A stretch of DNA of 64,000 bases from Methylomicrobium agile (GTDB lineage: Bacteria > Pseudomonadota > Gammaproteobacteria > Methylococcales > Methylomonadaceae), in assembly GCF_000733855.1 (NCBI RefSeq), contig NZ_JPOJ01000001.1, forward strand, positions 4,140,128 to 4,204,127, written 5' to 3'. Below, piece by piece: positions 1 to 7,938 of this stretch. The notes below the pieces were generated by a model. The model was not told where the DNA came from. It made no database searches and worked only from the letters and a program-made list of their open reading frames with translations. Position 1 is the first letter of the stretch. Each line of letters opens with the position of its first letter. The position numbers and the translations under genes were made by a program.

Positions 1-856
1 CCTTCCCGCCCTTATTCACGATCGTTCTCACATTGAACACAAACCCTTTCCCATCCGGCGAAGGGTAAACATCGGATATTTCCTTCTTGACGACCTCGCC
101 GCCTTTCAAATCCGGATTGTCGCCGTCATACGGTCCAAGTCCTTTATTGATGTCGGTCGCCTCCAGATCATTAAACGATTGCAGGACTGCCTGCTTGTTC
201 TGCTGGAAGTATCGCGGGTCGGCTATCGCGGATTTAATATTTGTCACATTCCGACTGAATGATTGAAGGTCGCCAGCAATCCGCCCGACATTGACGCCGA
301 GCGCCGTCTGAATATCGTTCAAGTCATTCAGTTCGTTCCCCTTGGTTAAGTGGATTGAAGTTAAGCCGGTATTGGGGTCCTGCCTGATCAGATTGGCTTG
401 CACCCGCATCATGGCATCCTGCCGGCTTTTCTGCTCTTTCGCCCATTGGGTTTCGAGTCGTACCTTTTCGGTTTGCGCCAGATTTTCGTTGACCGCCGAA
501 CGCGCCTGTATTTTCTGAATACCAAGCTGCTTATTCTGGTTTTCAAGCTGTGCTTGCCGGTAGGCGTTATTGCTAAACTGGTCCGCCTCTTTCAATCCGA
601 GTTCTCGATTATCTTTTACAAGCTGATGGCGGTATTTTTCCTGCTCTAATTGTGCGGACCGCTGTTGCGCTGCCAGTTCGTTGTTATAACGGTCCTGTTC
701 GCGCTGATCGAGCATTTGTCGACGAGACAGTTCGTCCTGATACCTTGCGTCATCGGTCGCCATTCTCTGCTCGTAATTATCGTTTGCTCGGCGCCGCTGA
801 AGCGCCGCATCGACCAACCCGAATCCCTGCGCAAACCCATCCGAAAAACCTGTCAT
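1..856 (-). CDS. Coiled-coil internal virion/ejection-like protein (partial)
   Basis: The reading frame starts at ATG 856, with a strong AAGGAGGC ribosome-binding site just upstream, and stays open for 285 codons to the window edge, so the C-terminus is missing. Residues about 15-135 are rich in Q, R, E, N and A with few prolines, as in the long helical or coiled-coil parts of podovirus internal virion proteins. The end visible here is more globular. Its place at the end of the virion operon, after other small Ala/Gln-rich proteins, supports a protein carried in the particle and ejected with DNA. No enzymatic motif is seen in the visible part. The role is inference. Confidence 0.72.
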   Translation of the reverse strand, partial: MTGFSDGFAQGFGLVDAALQRRRANDNYEQRMATDDARYQDELSRRQMLDQREQDRYNNELAAQQRSAQLEQEKYRHQLVKDNRELGLKEADQFSNNAYRQAQLENQNKQLGIQKIQARSAVNENLAQTEKVRLETQWAKEQKSRQDAMMRVQANLIRQDPNTGLTSIHLTKGNELNDLNDIQTALGVNVGRIAGDLQSFSRNVTNIKSAIADPRYFQQNKQAVLQSFNDLEATDINKGLGPYDGDNPDLKGGEVVKKEISDVYPSPDGKGFVFNVRTIVNKGGK

Positions 857-865
857 GCTGCCTCC

Positions 866-1489
866 TTAACTGAATAGGCTGTAAGCCATTGAGCCGATAG
901 CAGCCGCCCAACCGATGTAAGGGATGGCGGCCAACGCGGCGGAACCTGCCGAGGCCAGCGCGCCGCCCGCTGCTGCCGCTGATGCACCTGCACCAGCTCC
1001 ACTCCCAAGCGCCCCAGCACCGGAAGTCACTGCAGCGCCAAGTGAGCCAGTAGTTTCAGCACCCGCTACCGCTGCGCCCGTCCCTGTAGCGGCTCCTGTT
1101 GTGGCCGCTCCGGTGGTTGCTGCACCAGTTGTTGTACCTACTGTTCCGGCAGCTGTTCCTGTTGCTGCACCCGTGCCCGTCGAAGACAGTTGGACACCTG
1201 CGTTCTCTGCTACATGCAACCCACTACCGCCCATTGCCTCGGCATTCGCCAAACTCTGACCAACCGGCGCGGCATTTGAAAGACCAAACCCAAGCGACTT
1301 TCCGCCATCTGCAATTGCCATCGATGCCATACCGCCCAACGCATTTCCGCGCATGCTCTGCTTGTTGTTACGCTCGGCCATTTCCAGCCCGGCATTGCTG
1401 GCCGCCAACTCATTACGGAGATTGGTCGACTGCTTGTTCAGCGCGTCCGCCTGCGCCAGTTGCTGACGCCCGGTATTCAAAATGCTCAT
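866..1489 (-). CDS. Ala/Gly/Thr-rich internal virion-like protein
   Basis: This 207-residue protein has a helical N-terminal region (residues about 1-50, rich in N, Q, A and E). A long low-complexity stretch of Ala, Gly and Thr with TGAAT-type repeats follows. The last 30 residues form a hydrophobic segment rich in Ala and Ile that could insert in a membrane. It lies 10 bp before the coiled-coil protein gene and a few bases after the preceding small virion gene, in one operon. Such proteins in podoviruses are often ejected with the genome. That role rests on composition and position only. Confidence 0.7.
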   Translation of the reverse strand: MSILNTGRQQLAQADALNKQSTNLRNELAASNAGLEMAERNNKQSMRGNALGGMASMAIADGGKSLGFGLSNAAPVGQSLANAEAMGGSGLHVAENAGVQLSSTGTGAATGTAAGTVGTTTGAATTGAATTGAATGTGAAVAGAETTGSLGAAVTSGAGALGSGAGAGASAAAAGGALASAGSAALAAIPYIGWAAAIGSMAYSLFS

Positions 1490-1492
1490 ACC

Positions 1493-1912
1493 TTACCCCC
1501 TACCCAACGTTGAAGCATTACCCAACCCGCCGCTGATTACCGCGTTACGCCGATCAATGTCCCACTGGTTCGCGGTATTGACCGCATTGGCCGACGAGGC
1601 CGATTTCTGCGTGTCGAACTGCGTCGACTGAGCCGATTTCTGCGCATCGCTCAGCCCCATGCCCATACGCTCACGGTCCCGGTTCTCCATCGACTGTGCG
1701 CCGGCATAGGCCGTATCGACCGCCTTGCGAGCCGTATCGATGCCTTCCTGGTTAAACCGGGTATGAATGCCCGAGCCCATATCCTTGATAATCTGATCCT
1801 CGATCGGTTGAAACCGCTGCTTGTAATCGCGCCACTGGTCGCGCACTAAAAATGCGCGCTTATTCGACGCATCCCGGTCGAATGATTCCGGCGTACTGCC
1901 GCCTCCGCCCAT
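1493..1912 (-). CDS. Small virion-operon protein with W-x-DYK-x-R motif
   Basis: This 139-residue hydrophilic protein begins with a Gly-rich stretch. It then carries a motif around residues 27-45 (W, D-Y-K, R-F, P-I-E-D-Q, I-K). The same motif, with conservative changes, is in the next gene upstream in the operon (1922-2521), so the two are probably divergent paralogues. The rest is Asn/Gln/Ala/Ser-rich and probably helical. Spacing to its neighbours is 3 and 9 bases, so it is co-transcribed with virion genes. It is probably a small internal or tail-associated protein, but I do not recognise a characterised family. Confidence 0.72.
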   Translation of the reverse strand: MGGGGSTPESFDRDASNKRAFLVRDQWRDYKQRFQPIEDQIIKDMGSGIHTRFNQEGIDTARKAVDTAYAGAQSMENRDRERMGMGLSDAQKSAQSTQFDTQKSASSANAVNTANQWDIDRRNAVISGGLGNASTLGRG

Positions 1913-1921
1913 GATTCCCCC

Positions 1922-2521
1922 TTAAGTCTTGTTTTTGCTTGAACTGTTGGCCGTGGCCGCCGTCGCCATGCCGGTGAACGTGCCCCACATATTGGCGTTG
2001 CCCTGGTCATTATCGAACTTACTCTTTCCGCTGTTGATCTGGCCTTGCACCGAGTTGTTCGCTACGTCGCTCAAGCCCTGCAAGGACTGCACCGATTGGC
2101 CCTGCCCCATCGCAATGACGCCTTCCAAACCCTGCAGATACCGGTCGGTTACGCCCAGATTTGCCTTGTTTCTGGCTTGTGAAATGGTCTTGGCCTGATC
2201 CAGATAATCCGCTTGACCGACGCGCCCGCCGACCATCGAATCGGCCAGGCCCTGCGTCTGTGGTCCGTATTGCATCTTGGCTTCATTCGAAGCCAGCGAC
2301 GACGCCTGATTGTGGTACATCGGGTTGTCCAGGCCCTGCACCTGCTTGATCCACTGGTTTTCGAGCGGGATATAACGCTTCTTGTAGTCTTCCCACTTGG
2401 CCTTTGAGATCCCGGCCATCATTTGTTCTTCGGGATTGACTTGCGGGGTTTGGCCGCCCCCGCCCCCGCCATAAAACTTGGGCGGTAAAAGCCAGAACAG
2501 CCAGAATCGAATAATAGACAT
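1922..2521 (-). CDS. Virion-operon protein, paralogue of its downstream neighbour
   Basis: This 199-residue protein has a short hydrophobic N-terminus (residues about 2-16), a run of six glycines, and then the W-x-DYK-x-R-x-P-x-E-x-Q-x-I-K motif at about residues 42-60, as in the 1493-1912 protein. The remainder is rich in Q, N, S and G. The hydrophobic start could be a membrane anchor or could be buried in the particle. Translation starts at ATG 2521 with AGGAG seven bases upstream. A perfect 5-bp hairpin with loop GTGAT in the transcript touches that ribosome-binding site. Function unknown; probably structural. Confidence 0.72.
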   Translation of the reverse strand: MSIIRFWLFWLLPPKFYGGGGGGQTPQVNPEEQMMAGISKAKWEDYKKRYIPLENQWIKQVQGLDNPMYHNQASSLASNEAKMQYGPQTQGLADSMVGGRVGQADYLDQAKTISQARNKANLGVTDRYLQGLEGVIAMGQGQSVQSLQGLSDVANNSVQGQINSGKSKFDNDQGNANMWGTFTGMATAATANSSSKNKT

Positions 2522-2531
2522 GCTTGAACTC

Positions 2532-2546
2532 CTGTCATCACGACAG
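2532..2546 (-). promoter_or_regulatory. 5' leader hairpin overlapping a ribosome-binding site
   Basis: In the leftward transcript CTGTC-GTGAT-GACAG forms a perfect 5-bp stem with a 5-base loop, and its 3' arm shares bases with the AGGAG ribosome-binding site of the gene starting at 2521. A second hairpin with the same core and two compensated outer pairs lies before the capsid gene at 14211-14225. It may control translation or RNA processing; this is inference. Confidence 0.5.
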
Positions 2547-2557
2547 TCAGAGGAAAA

Positions 2558-2956
2558 TCAAACGACCGGCAATCGATAGGCGGTCATTCCCGGCCAATGA
2601 TTACGCTCGGCCAGACGGCGGAATCCAGGGCGCGGCGATTCAAAGATGATTGCCGTGGCGTAGATGTCTTTTGCAATAGCGCAGATGTCCGGATAGTATT
2701 CGTTCAGGTCATCGCCGCCACGCCCGACACAGATCCACACGAACAACTCCTTGGCCAGCGTGAACGGGTTTTCCTGCGGCTTAACGATCACGAAACCGTC
2801 CGGACACACGTAGCAAAACGCCCGGCCCATCAGGCATTGCGCGTAGACATCCTCGGACCGCCAGTCCAGATTATACTCCGCCTTTAATGCGTCCACATCA
2901 GCTTTTATCCGGTCCCAGACCAGGCGAATATCGACCAGTTCGAAGCGGCAATTCAT
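2558..2956 (-). CDS. Conserved phage protein, possibly GNAT-like fold
   Basis: This 132-residue globular protein has the pattern of a small protein often found among podovirus virion genes. It has an N-terminal helix ending in EYNLDWRSEDVYAQC, a strand pair with FCYVCPDGFVIV, a central LFVWICVGRGG segment and a C-terminal FESPRPGFRR stretch. These proteins are often described as GNAT-like, but I cannot confirm an acetyl-CoA site here. The stop overlaps no neighbour, and its start (2956) overlaps the stop of the next upstream gene by four bases (ATGA type), indicating coupling. Role in the virion or in host modification unknown. Confidence 0.68.
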   Translation of the reverse strand: MNCRFELVDIRLVWDRIKADVDALKAEYNLDWRSEDVYAQCLMGRAFCYVCPDGFVIVKPQENPFTLAKELFVWICVGRGGDDLNEYYPDICAIAKDIYATAIIFESPRPGFRRLAERNHWPGMTAYRLPVV

Positions 2957-3270
2957 GCAAATGCCTCTGCCTCTATTGCTCTGATTTCCGCCATATGATT
3001 TGCAGCATTGATCGCCTCGACCGCCGCATTCGACTCGGCGCGGATCGATTTAACCCAGTCCCATTCGCTCTGGATATAATCCCACTCCGCCTGCTCGTCA
3101 ACCCCCCACTGAGCGGGGCCGATGCTCTGTAGTTCCACTGCTCGGGCGGTCAGGTTGGACTGCTTCCACTGAGGCAAACGGGCCAGAATAATCTGCCCGG
3201 CCTGCGCATTCACGCGGGCGACTGCTTCGGCTTTCAGTTGTTCAATGGGCCGGGTGACTTCAAACGGCAT
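2953..3270 (-). CDS. Small helical virion-operon protein (tail chaperone-like?)
   Basis: The reading frame is open further upstream, but the ATG at 3270 is preferred. It has GGGAGG about ten bases before it, overlaps the upstream stop by 11 bases, and the extra upstream sequence is low quality (Pro-rich, antisense-like). The resulting 105-residue protein is helical, with WDYIQSEWDWV in the centre and an Ala/Glu-rich C-terminus. It resembles in length and position the small tail-assembly proteins that follow long tail-fibre genes, but no family is recognised. It is translationally coupled to both neighbours. Confidence 0.66.
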   Translation of the reverse strand: MPFEVTRPIEQLKAEAVARVNAQAGQIILARLPQWKQSNLTARAVELQSIGPAQWGVDEQAEWDYIQSEWDWVKSIRAESNAAVEAINAANHMAEIRAIEAEAFA

Positions 3271-3667
3271 TGACGACCACCTCCCAGGAAAGATAAGGGA
3301 ATTTCTCGATTTTAAGTTTCCACAAACCCGGCACGACAGTTGAAAAGGTATCAGGATCGGATAGTGTTCCGCTGATACTTTCGCCGGTTTCAAAACTTCT
3401 GGCGGTAAACACGGCATCGGCCGGGGCGCCGGAAAGGGTGACGGCATCTACGCCGTCCGCGATCAGTTCGGTCTTGTCTATTTCAGTAACTTGCGTTGGT
3501 CGAGTCATGGGCTCTCCTGCGGAAATATAGGTTGTTCGATGGTCATAATGCCCCTCGATCCAGGCGTATTCCGAGAATATGGCTTTCTGTCCTTCTGGGT
3601 TTTGGCCGGAGTAGACAGCTTGAATTTCTCCAGTTTCCGGCAAGTAAAATGTTAAGTTGGCGTTCAT
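3260..3667 (-). CDS. Hypothetical phage protein, beta-rich, after the tail protein gene
   Basis: This 135-residue, mostly beta-strand protein (for example NLTFYLPETGEIQAVYSG at the N-terminus) has a C-terminal half that looks like an immunoglobulin-like or bound-linker domain (AVTLSGAPADAVFTARSFE). It starts at 3667, overlapping the stop of the long tail-protein gene by one base, and its end overlaps the next gene. Small beta-rich proteins after the tail-fibre gene are often fibre assembly factors or tail-tip parts. That is inference from position. No catalytic motif is visible. Confidence 0.7.
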   Translation of the reverse strand: MNANLTFYLPETGEIQAVYSGQNPEGQKAIFSEYAWIEGHYDHRTTYISAGEPMTRPTQVTEIDKTELIADGVDAVTLSGAPADAVFTARSFETGESISGTLSDPDTFSTVVPGLWKLKIEKFPYLSWEVVVNAV

Positions 3668-6600
3668 TAGCGTTTACCTGTTAAGCATTGAATATATCTA
3701 CGGAATAAACTTGGCGGATTAGAGTTACTCCATTTTACCCCCGCAGCATTTCCATTAACCAATCGGATTCTTAGAGAATATGTTACCGAGGCTCCGGCTG
3801 CTGTTACATTGGTGAAAGTGCAAACGTGATTGGTAACTCCAGCACCTTCTATTAGAGACGCATCTACACTAGCTATGTATCCGTCGATATAAGTTCCATT
3901 GCGCATCAAGTCTATGCGTATATCTCCATGAGAAGCAGACCCAATAGCAAAACTAATTTCCATCTGAATTATACGGGTTACTTCAACGTCAACAGTAACA
4001 GGAGTTAGAGATATAAGACTAGAGTAACTTGTGACTGCTCCATTGGCTCCGTTTATCGAAGTAAAGTTGTAAACAGTTTCATTATTGACTGCTTCTGGTG
4101 CCGTAATCGCTCCGCCTTTCACCTGCAAAGTATCTACTTGGGCATTTCCAATATGCGCCGTCTGAATAGCCGCATTTCCGATTTGAGCCGATCCAATTGC
4201 GGTATTAGCAATAAAGGTAGAAATATTGGCTGATGTAAACTGAGGAATAGCACGCCTCCATGCCCCGCCAGATTTACTGTAAGTTATCCCTGTATCTGTA
4301 TCGATATAAAAATCCCCATTGATCCCACTGCCAGAACTTGGGACTCCTGGGCCATACCAGATAGTGTTCTGGGTTGCATTGGCGGTAATTCCAGAAAGTT
4401 TCGCCCCTTCGACTGCATTGATCTGAGCCAGCGAAGTCGGTTTGTTGGAGACATTGACGCCCCAGTCCGCTCCGACCGTTGCATTGTCTGCTGGCTTACC
4501 TGTTCCGCTGATCGCCGACCAAACATTAACGTTTGCGGCAGGGATGTTATTGATAGTCCCCGTAACATTGCCATTAAAGGCGATGTTTGATTCTGGCCGA
4601 TACGGATTTTCTTCGGACCTGGAAACCTTTACTAGAGTGGATAGAATCACCCCAGACGCCGCAATGTCCTTGTCCACCGAACGATACGCCTGAACCCCAA
4701 ACGTGTAGTATCTATTCGCTGCTGTTCCGAAAAGAATAAACGCTCGTTTGGAGGCAGGGACTTCATAGACTGTTTCTGCTGCCGGGGTAGTGCCAAAGGC
4801 GTAGCTGGAGCTGCTCGTTGACTGGTAGAGATAAACGCGAAAGCCGTCAATGTCACCCTCATTGCCGCTCCAACTCCACTCAAAGCTGATATCGGCCGAA
4901 CTATCGGTATTAATTGTGTGATCGACAGCGGTTCCGTCAGTAGGAATCGTCGGTGCGGTAATTGCCGCCCCGTTCCGATCATTCGCGGCGTTGAAATTGG
5001 TTACAGCCGTTGTCAGGACTGAGGCGGCCACGCTGTTGATGTTGCCGGTGAAGTTGCTGGCGGAGGTCGTCATATTGCTCCCCTGAAGCAACGCCGTCCC
5101 GGTCAAGCCATTCTCTGTCCGACGCACCGCCTGCAACGCGAAACGATAGGTGGTGCCTGGCTTCAGCACGAATTTGACACTGCCCGAAACCGCATTGGTT
5201 GCCATCGAGGGATCGGACGCCAGCACGGTGCCTCCGCCTTCCCGGTAGAAGATGAACAACTGATCGGCCGGCACCGCGCCTTGCGCATAGGTGTAGGGGA
5301 CTTCCACCACAACGTTGCCGTCGACGGTCTGCGACTGCGTAATAGTGCCGAATGCCGCATTGTTGGTTGGCGCGGAATTATTTCGGTAATTGGCCGTGCC
5401 CGCATAAGCAGTGCTGCCGCTAGAGGCGTTGGCAACCACCGTTGTGGCCGCCGTCCCATTGATCGTGCCCGTAATATCCCCGGCAAACGCCACGGAACTG
5501 GATGCTCTCCAGGCGCCTACGGTGAACTCGCCAGTGGTTGTGGTTGCAGGCTTTGCAATCGCGCTCACCTTCAGTCCGGTCGGACTGACTGACGTGTCTA
5601 CCACGCGATACGCCTGCACCCCGAAAGTGTAATAACTGTCGGGAGACATGCCAGTCAGCACAATCGCGCGTTTCGAGGCGTCTACATTGAACAGCTGCAC
5701 CTGCTGAGCGGAAAGATCAACGGCACTTCCGGGAGCAGAAGCGCCGTTATTGTGCACATACACGAAAAACCCATCGATGTCCTTGTCGTCGCCGTTACTG
5801 CCGTTATAAGCCGTAAACAACCACTCGAAAGAAATATCGATGCTGCCGTTGGTATTGGTCGTGTAGTCCAGAACCCCAGCAAGTGCCCCGAATGTCGGCG
5901 TGGCCGGCGTAGTGCTCTTCAGGTCGTTCGATGTGAGGTAGTTTTGCGCGGCCGCTACCAGCGATGCGGCGGCCATGCCGTTGATGTTGGCGGTGTAGTT
6001 TGGCGTTCCGCCAGTCACTCCCCGCCAATCCGGGCCACTTGTCGGAGCTTGAATTGATCCAATTTCCAACCCACTTTCTGTCCGACGCGCAGCCGCAATA
6101 CCAAAGCTGTAGGTGTCCGCAGGATTGACGCCCTCCAAAATATAGTAACTACCTGACACCGTGTTGACGTTGACGGTGACCGTGGAGTCGTTGATTGTCG
6201 GGGCGGCCCCGTCTTTCCGCCAGAACACCATCAACATATCCGCCTGCTTTGCGCCTTGCGCATAGGCGGACCAGTCCAGCCTGATATTGACAGTGCCGTT
6301 GCTGTTGGTGGTGATCGTAAGCCCGGAAGGTGTCGGGTTGTTGGTGGGAGCTCCCGCGCTCCGGTAATTGGCTGTCCCGGTAAAGGCAGCATTTCCGTTT
6401 CCGGCATTGGTGACAACAGTGTCTGCGGACACGCCACCCACTAAGGTGCCGCTTGGCGCCCCCACTGTAGCGCCATCCGCAGGTTTACCGGCCCCGCTAA
6501 TCGATGACCAAACATTGACGTTCGCGGCGGGGATGCCGTTAATAGTGCCGGTGACATTGCCGTCAAAGGCAATGTTCGCGCTCGGCAGATAGGGATTTTC

Positions 6601-7938
6601 CGCAGCCAGTGAAGGCTTCACCAGCGATGACAGAATTACCCCGGATGCCGCAATATCCTTATCTACCGAACGATAAGCACGAACCCCGAACGTGTAGTAA
6701 AGATTGGGCACCACGCCAAACAGAATGAAAGCCCGCTTGGAAGCGGGAATTTCGTAGACGGTTTCATCTTTCGGAGAGGTCCCAAAGGTGTAGGCGGTAC
6801 TCGAAATCGATTGGTAAACGAAAACCTGAAAGCCGTCAATGTCACCCTCATTGCCGCTCCAACTCCACTCAAAGCTGATGTCGGCAGAGCCGTTGCCTTG
6901 TAGCGCGTGATCAACGGCCTCCCCGGTTGCGACGATGGTCGGGGCCGTAATCGCGGCGTTGTTGCGGTCGTTTGACGCATTGAAATTGGTGGAGGCCGTA
7001 GCGATCGTCAAGGCGGACACGCCGGCCACCAACGTTCCCGCCGGAGCCCCCACCGTGGCGTTATTTTCCGGTTTGGTAGCCCCGCCTAAATTGGCAAAAT
7101 CGATCGGGCTCCCGGCTTGCAATACGACGTGACCCGAACTATCGAAGATCGCGATATCGTGCGCCACAATCCCGCCATCCTTATTCAGCCGCCATCCGGT
7201 ATGATCGTCAAAACTGTAATTCGACGACTGCAAGGTGTCGGTAATCTGCCCATAATCAATTGTGAGTTCGCCGATATGCGCATTGGTGATAATCGCATTG
7301 GCAATCTGCGCGCCCGTAGTAATCACGGCGGTATCGACCACCAATTGATTGGCGCCGATGGTGCCGGCCAGAATAGTGTCGCCATCGATAAACGCGCGGC
7401 CTGAATCCGTCGTCAGATCGGTGCCGCCTCGGTACGTCGCAATAATTCGGCCGCCCGCCTCGATCGCCGCCAACAGCGAAGTCGCCGTCGACAGGACATC
7501 TTGCCCGGGAACGTAGTAGATATACAGAACGCCTTCCACCCATTCAACGCCGGCCGTTTCCGCGGCGATCACCCAGGTTTGTAGGCCGTTCTTCGTGGCC
7601 GTCCCTTCCGACCAGGTTATCTTATTGGCCTCCGGATCGTTGGGCTTGAACAATAACCCGGTATAGGTGTAGGTATCGGCCGCCGTAGCCAGCTTGCCGA
7701 TATCATCCCAAAATGCCTTGGATTTGAACTGTATCTCGTATGCCGGATTCGCGGCTGACGATAACGGCAAACCGCCAGGCTGCGAAGGCTGGCGAGCGCC
7801 ATTGTCGACGACCACTGTTTTGACGCCGCCGCCGGCCGAAGACCCCGTTCCCCCATTGATCGCTTCGCGCACGGCAGATAGAAAATTGCGTAGCTGCGGC
7901 TCCAATCCGGCTGGCACGCTGGGGATTTTACGGCTCAT
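3667..7938 (-). CDS. Large tail tip/fibre protein with FN3-like repeats
   Basis: This 1,423-residue protein has an N-terminal tail-attachment region (about 1-260) whose segments (FIDGDTILAGTIGANQL, then TGAQIANAIITNAHIGELTI) resemble the central-fibre part of lambda-J-type tail proteins. At least five FN3-like beta-sandwich units follow (about 270-1,200), with alternating patterns such as DIDGFQVFVYQ and YYTFGVRAYR. The C-terminal region (about 1,230-1,423) repeats the IGSAQIGNAAIQTAHIG pattern and ends in a beta-rich domain likely to contact the host surface. Two of the FN3-like blocks are nearly identical at DNA level. Its stop overlaps the next gene by one base and its start overlaps the preceding gene by four. 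Host recognition is the expected role. Confidence 0.82.
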   Translation of the reverse strand: MSRKIPSVPAGLEPQLRNFLSAVREAINGGTGSSAGGGVKTVVVDNGARQPSQPGGLPLSSAANPAYEIQFKSKAFWDDIGKLATAADTYTYTGLLFKPNDPEANKITWSEGTATKNGLQTWVIAAETAGVEWVEGVLYIYYVPGQDVLSTATSLLAAIEAGGRIIATYRGGTDLTTDSGRAFIDGDTILAGTIGANQLVVDTAVITTGAQIANAIITNAHIGELTIDYGQITDTLQSSNYSFDDHTGWRLNKDGGIVAHDIAIFDSSGHVVLQAGSPIDFANLGGATKPENNATVGAPAGTLVAGVSALTIATASTNFNASNDRNNAAITAPTIVATGEAVDHALQGNGSADISFEWSWSGNEGDIDGFQVFVYQSISSTAYTFGTSPKDETVYEIPASKRAFILFGVVPNLYYTFGVRAYRSVDKDIAASGVILSSLVKPSLAAENPYLPSANIAFDGNVTGTINGIPAANVNVWSSISGAGKPADGATVGAPSGTLVGGVSADTVVTNAGNGNAAFTGTANYRSAGAPTNNPTPSGLTITTNSNGTVNIRLDWSAYAQGAKQADMLMVFWRKDGAAPTINDSTVTVNVNTVSGSYYILEGVNPADTYSFGIAAARRTESGLEIGSIQAPTSGPDWRGVTGGTPNYTANINGMAAASLVAAAQNYLTSNDLKSTTPATPTFGALAGVLDYTTNTNGSIDISFEWLFTAYNGSNGDDKDIDGFFVYVHNNGASAPGSAVDLSAQQVQLFNVDASKRAIVLTGMSPDSYYTFGVQAYRVVDTSVSPTGLKVSAIAKPATTTTGEFTVGAWRASSSVAFAGDITGTINGTAATTVVANASSGSTAYAGTANYRNNSAPTNNAAFGTITQSQTVDGNVVVEVPYTYAQGAVPADQLFIFYREGGGTVLASDPSMATNAVSGSVKFVLKPGTTYRFALQAVRRTENGLTGTALLQGSNMTTSASNFTGNINSVAASVLTTAVTNFNAANDRNGAAITAPTIPTDGTAVDHTINTDSSADISFEWSWSGNEGDIDGFRVYLYQSTSSSSYAFGTTPAAETVYEVPASKRAFILFGTAANRYYTFGVQAYRSVDKDIAASGVILSTLVKVSRSEENPYRPESNIAFNGNVTGTINNIPAANVNVWSAISGTGKPADNATVGADWGVNVSNKPTSLAQINAVEGAKLSGITANATQNTIWYGPGVPSSGSGINGDFYIDTDTGITYSKSGGAWRRAIPQFTSANISTFIANTAIGSAQIGNAAIQTAHIGNAQVDTLQVKGGAITAPEAVNNETVYNFTSINGANGAVTSYSSLISLTPVTVDVEVTRIIQMEISFAIGSASHGDIRIDLMRNGTYIDGYIASVDASLIEGAGVTNHVCTFTNVTAAGASVTYSLRIRLVNGNAAGVKWSNSNPPSLFRRYIQCLTGKR
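4440..5000 (-). repeat. Internal FN3-block repeat, copy 1 (copy 2 at about 6460-6990)
   Basis: Stretches of this segment recur with few changes at about 6460-6990 in the same tail gene. The part encoding the ISFEWSWSGNEGDIDGF core is almost base-identical in both copies, and the flanking NAAITAPTI and GTIN-I-PAANVNVWS parts also match. This indicates recent internal duplication or recombination between FN3 blocks. Boundaries are approximate. Confidence 0.75.

Noticed and set aside
924-1259. Plus-strand Pro/Ala-rich frame
   Set aside because: Mirror of the Ala/Gly/Thr-rich minus-strand protein; no operon context on the plus strand.
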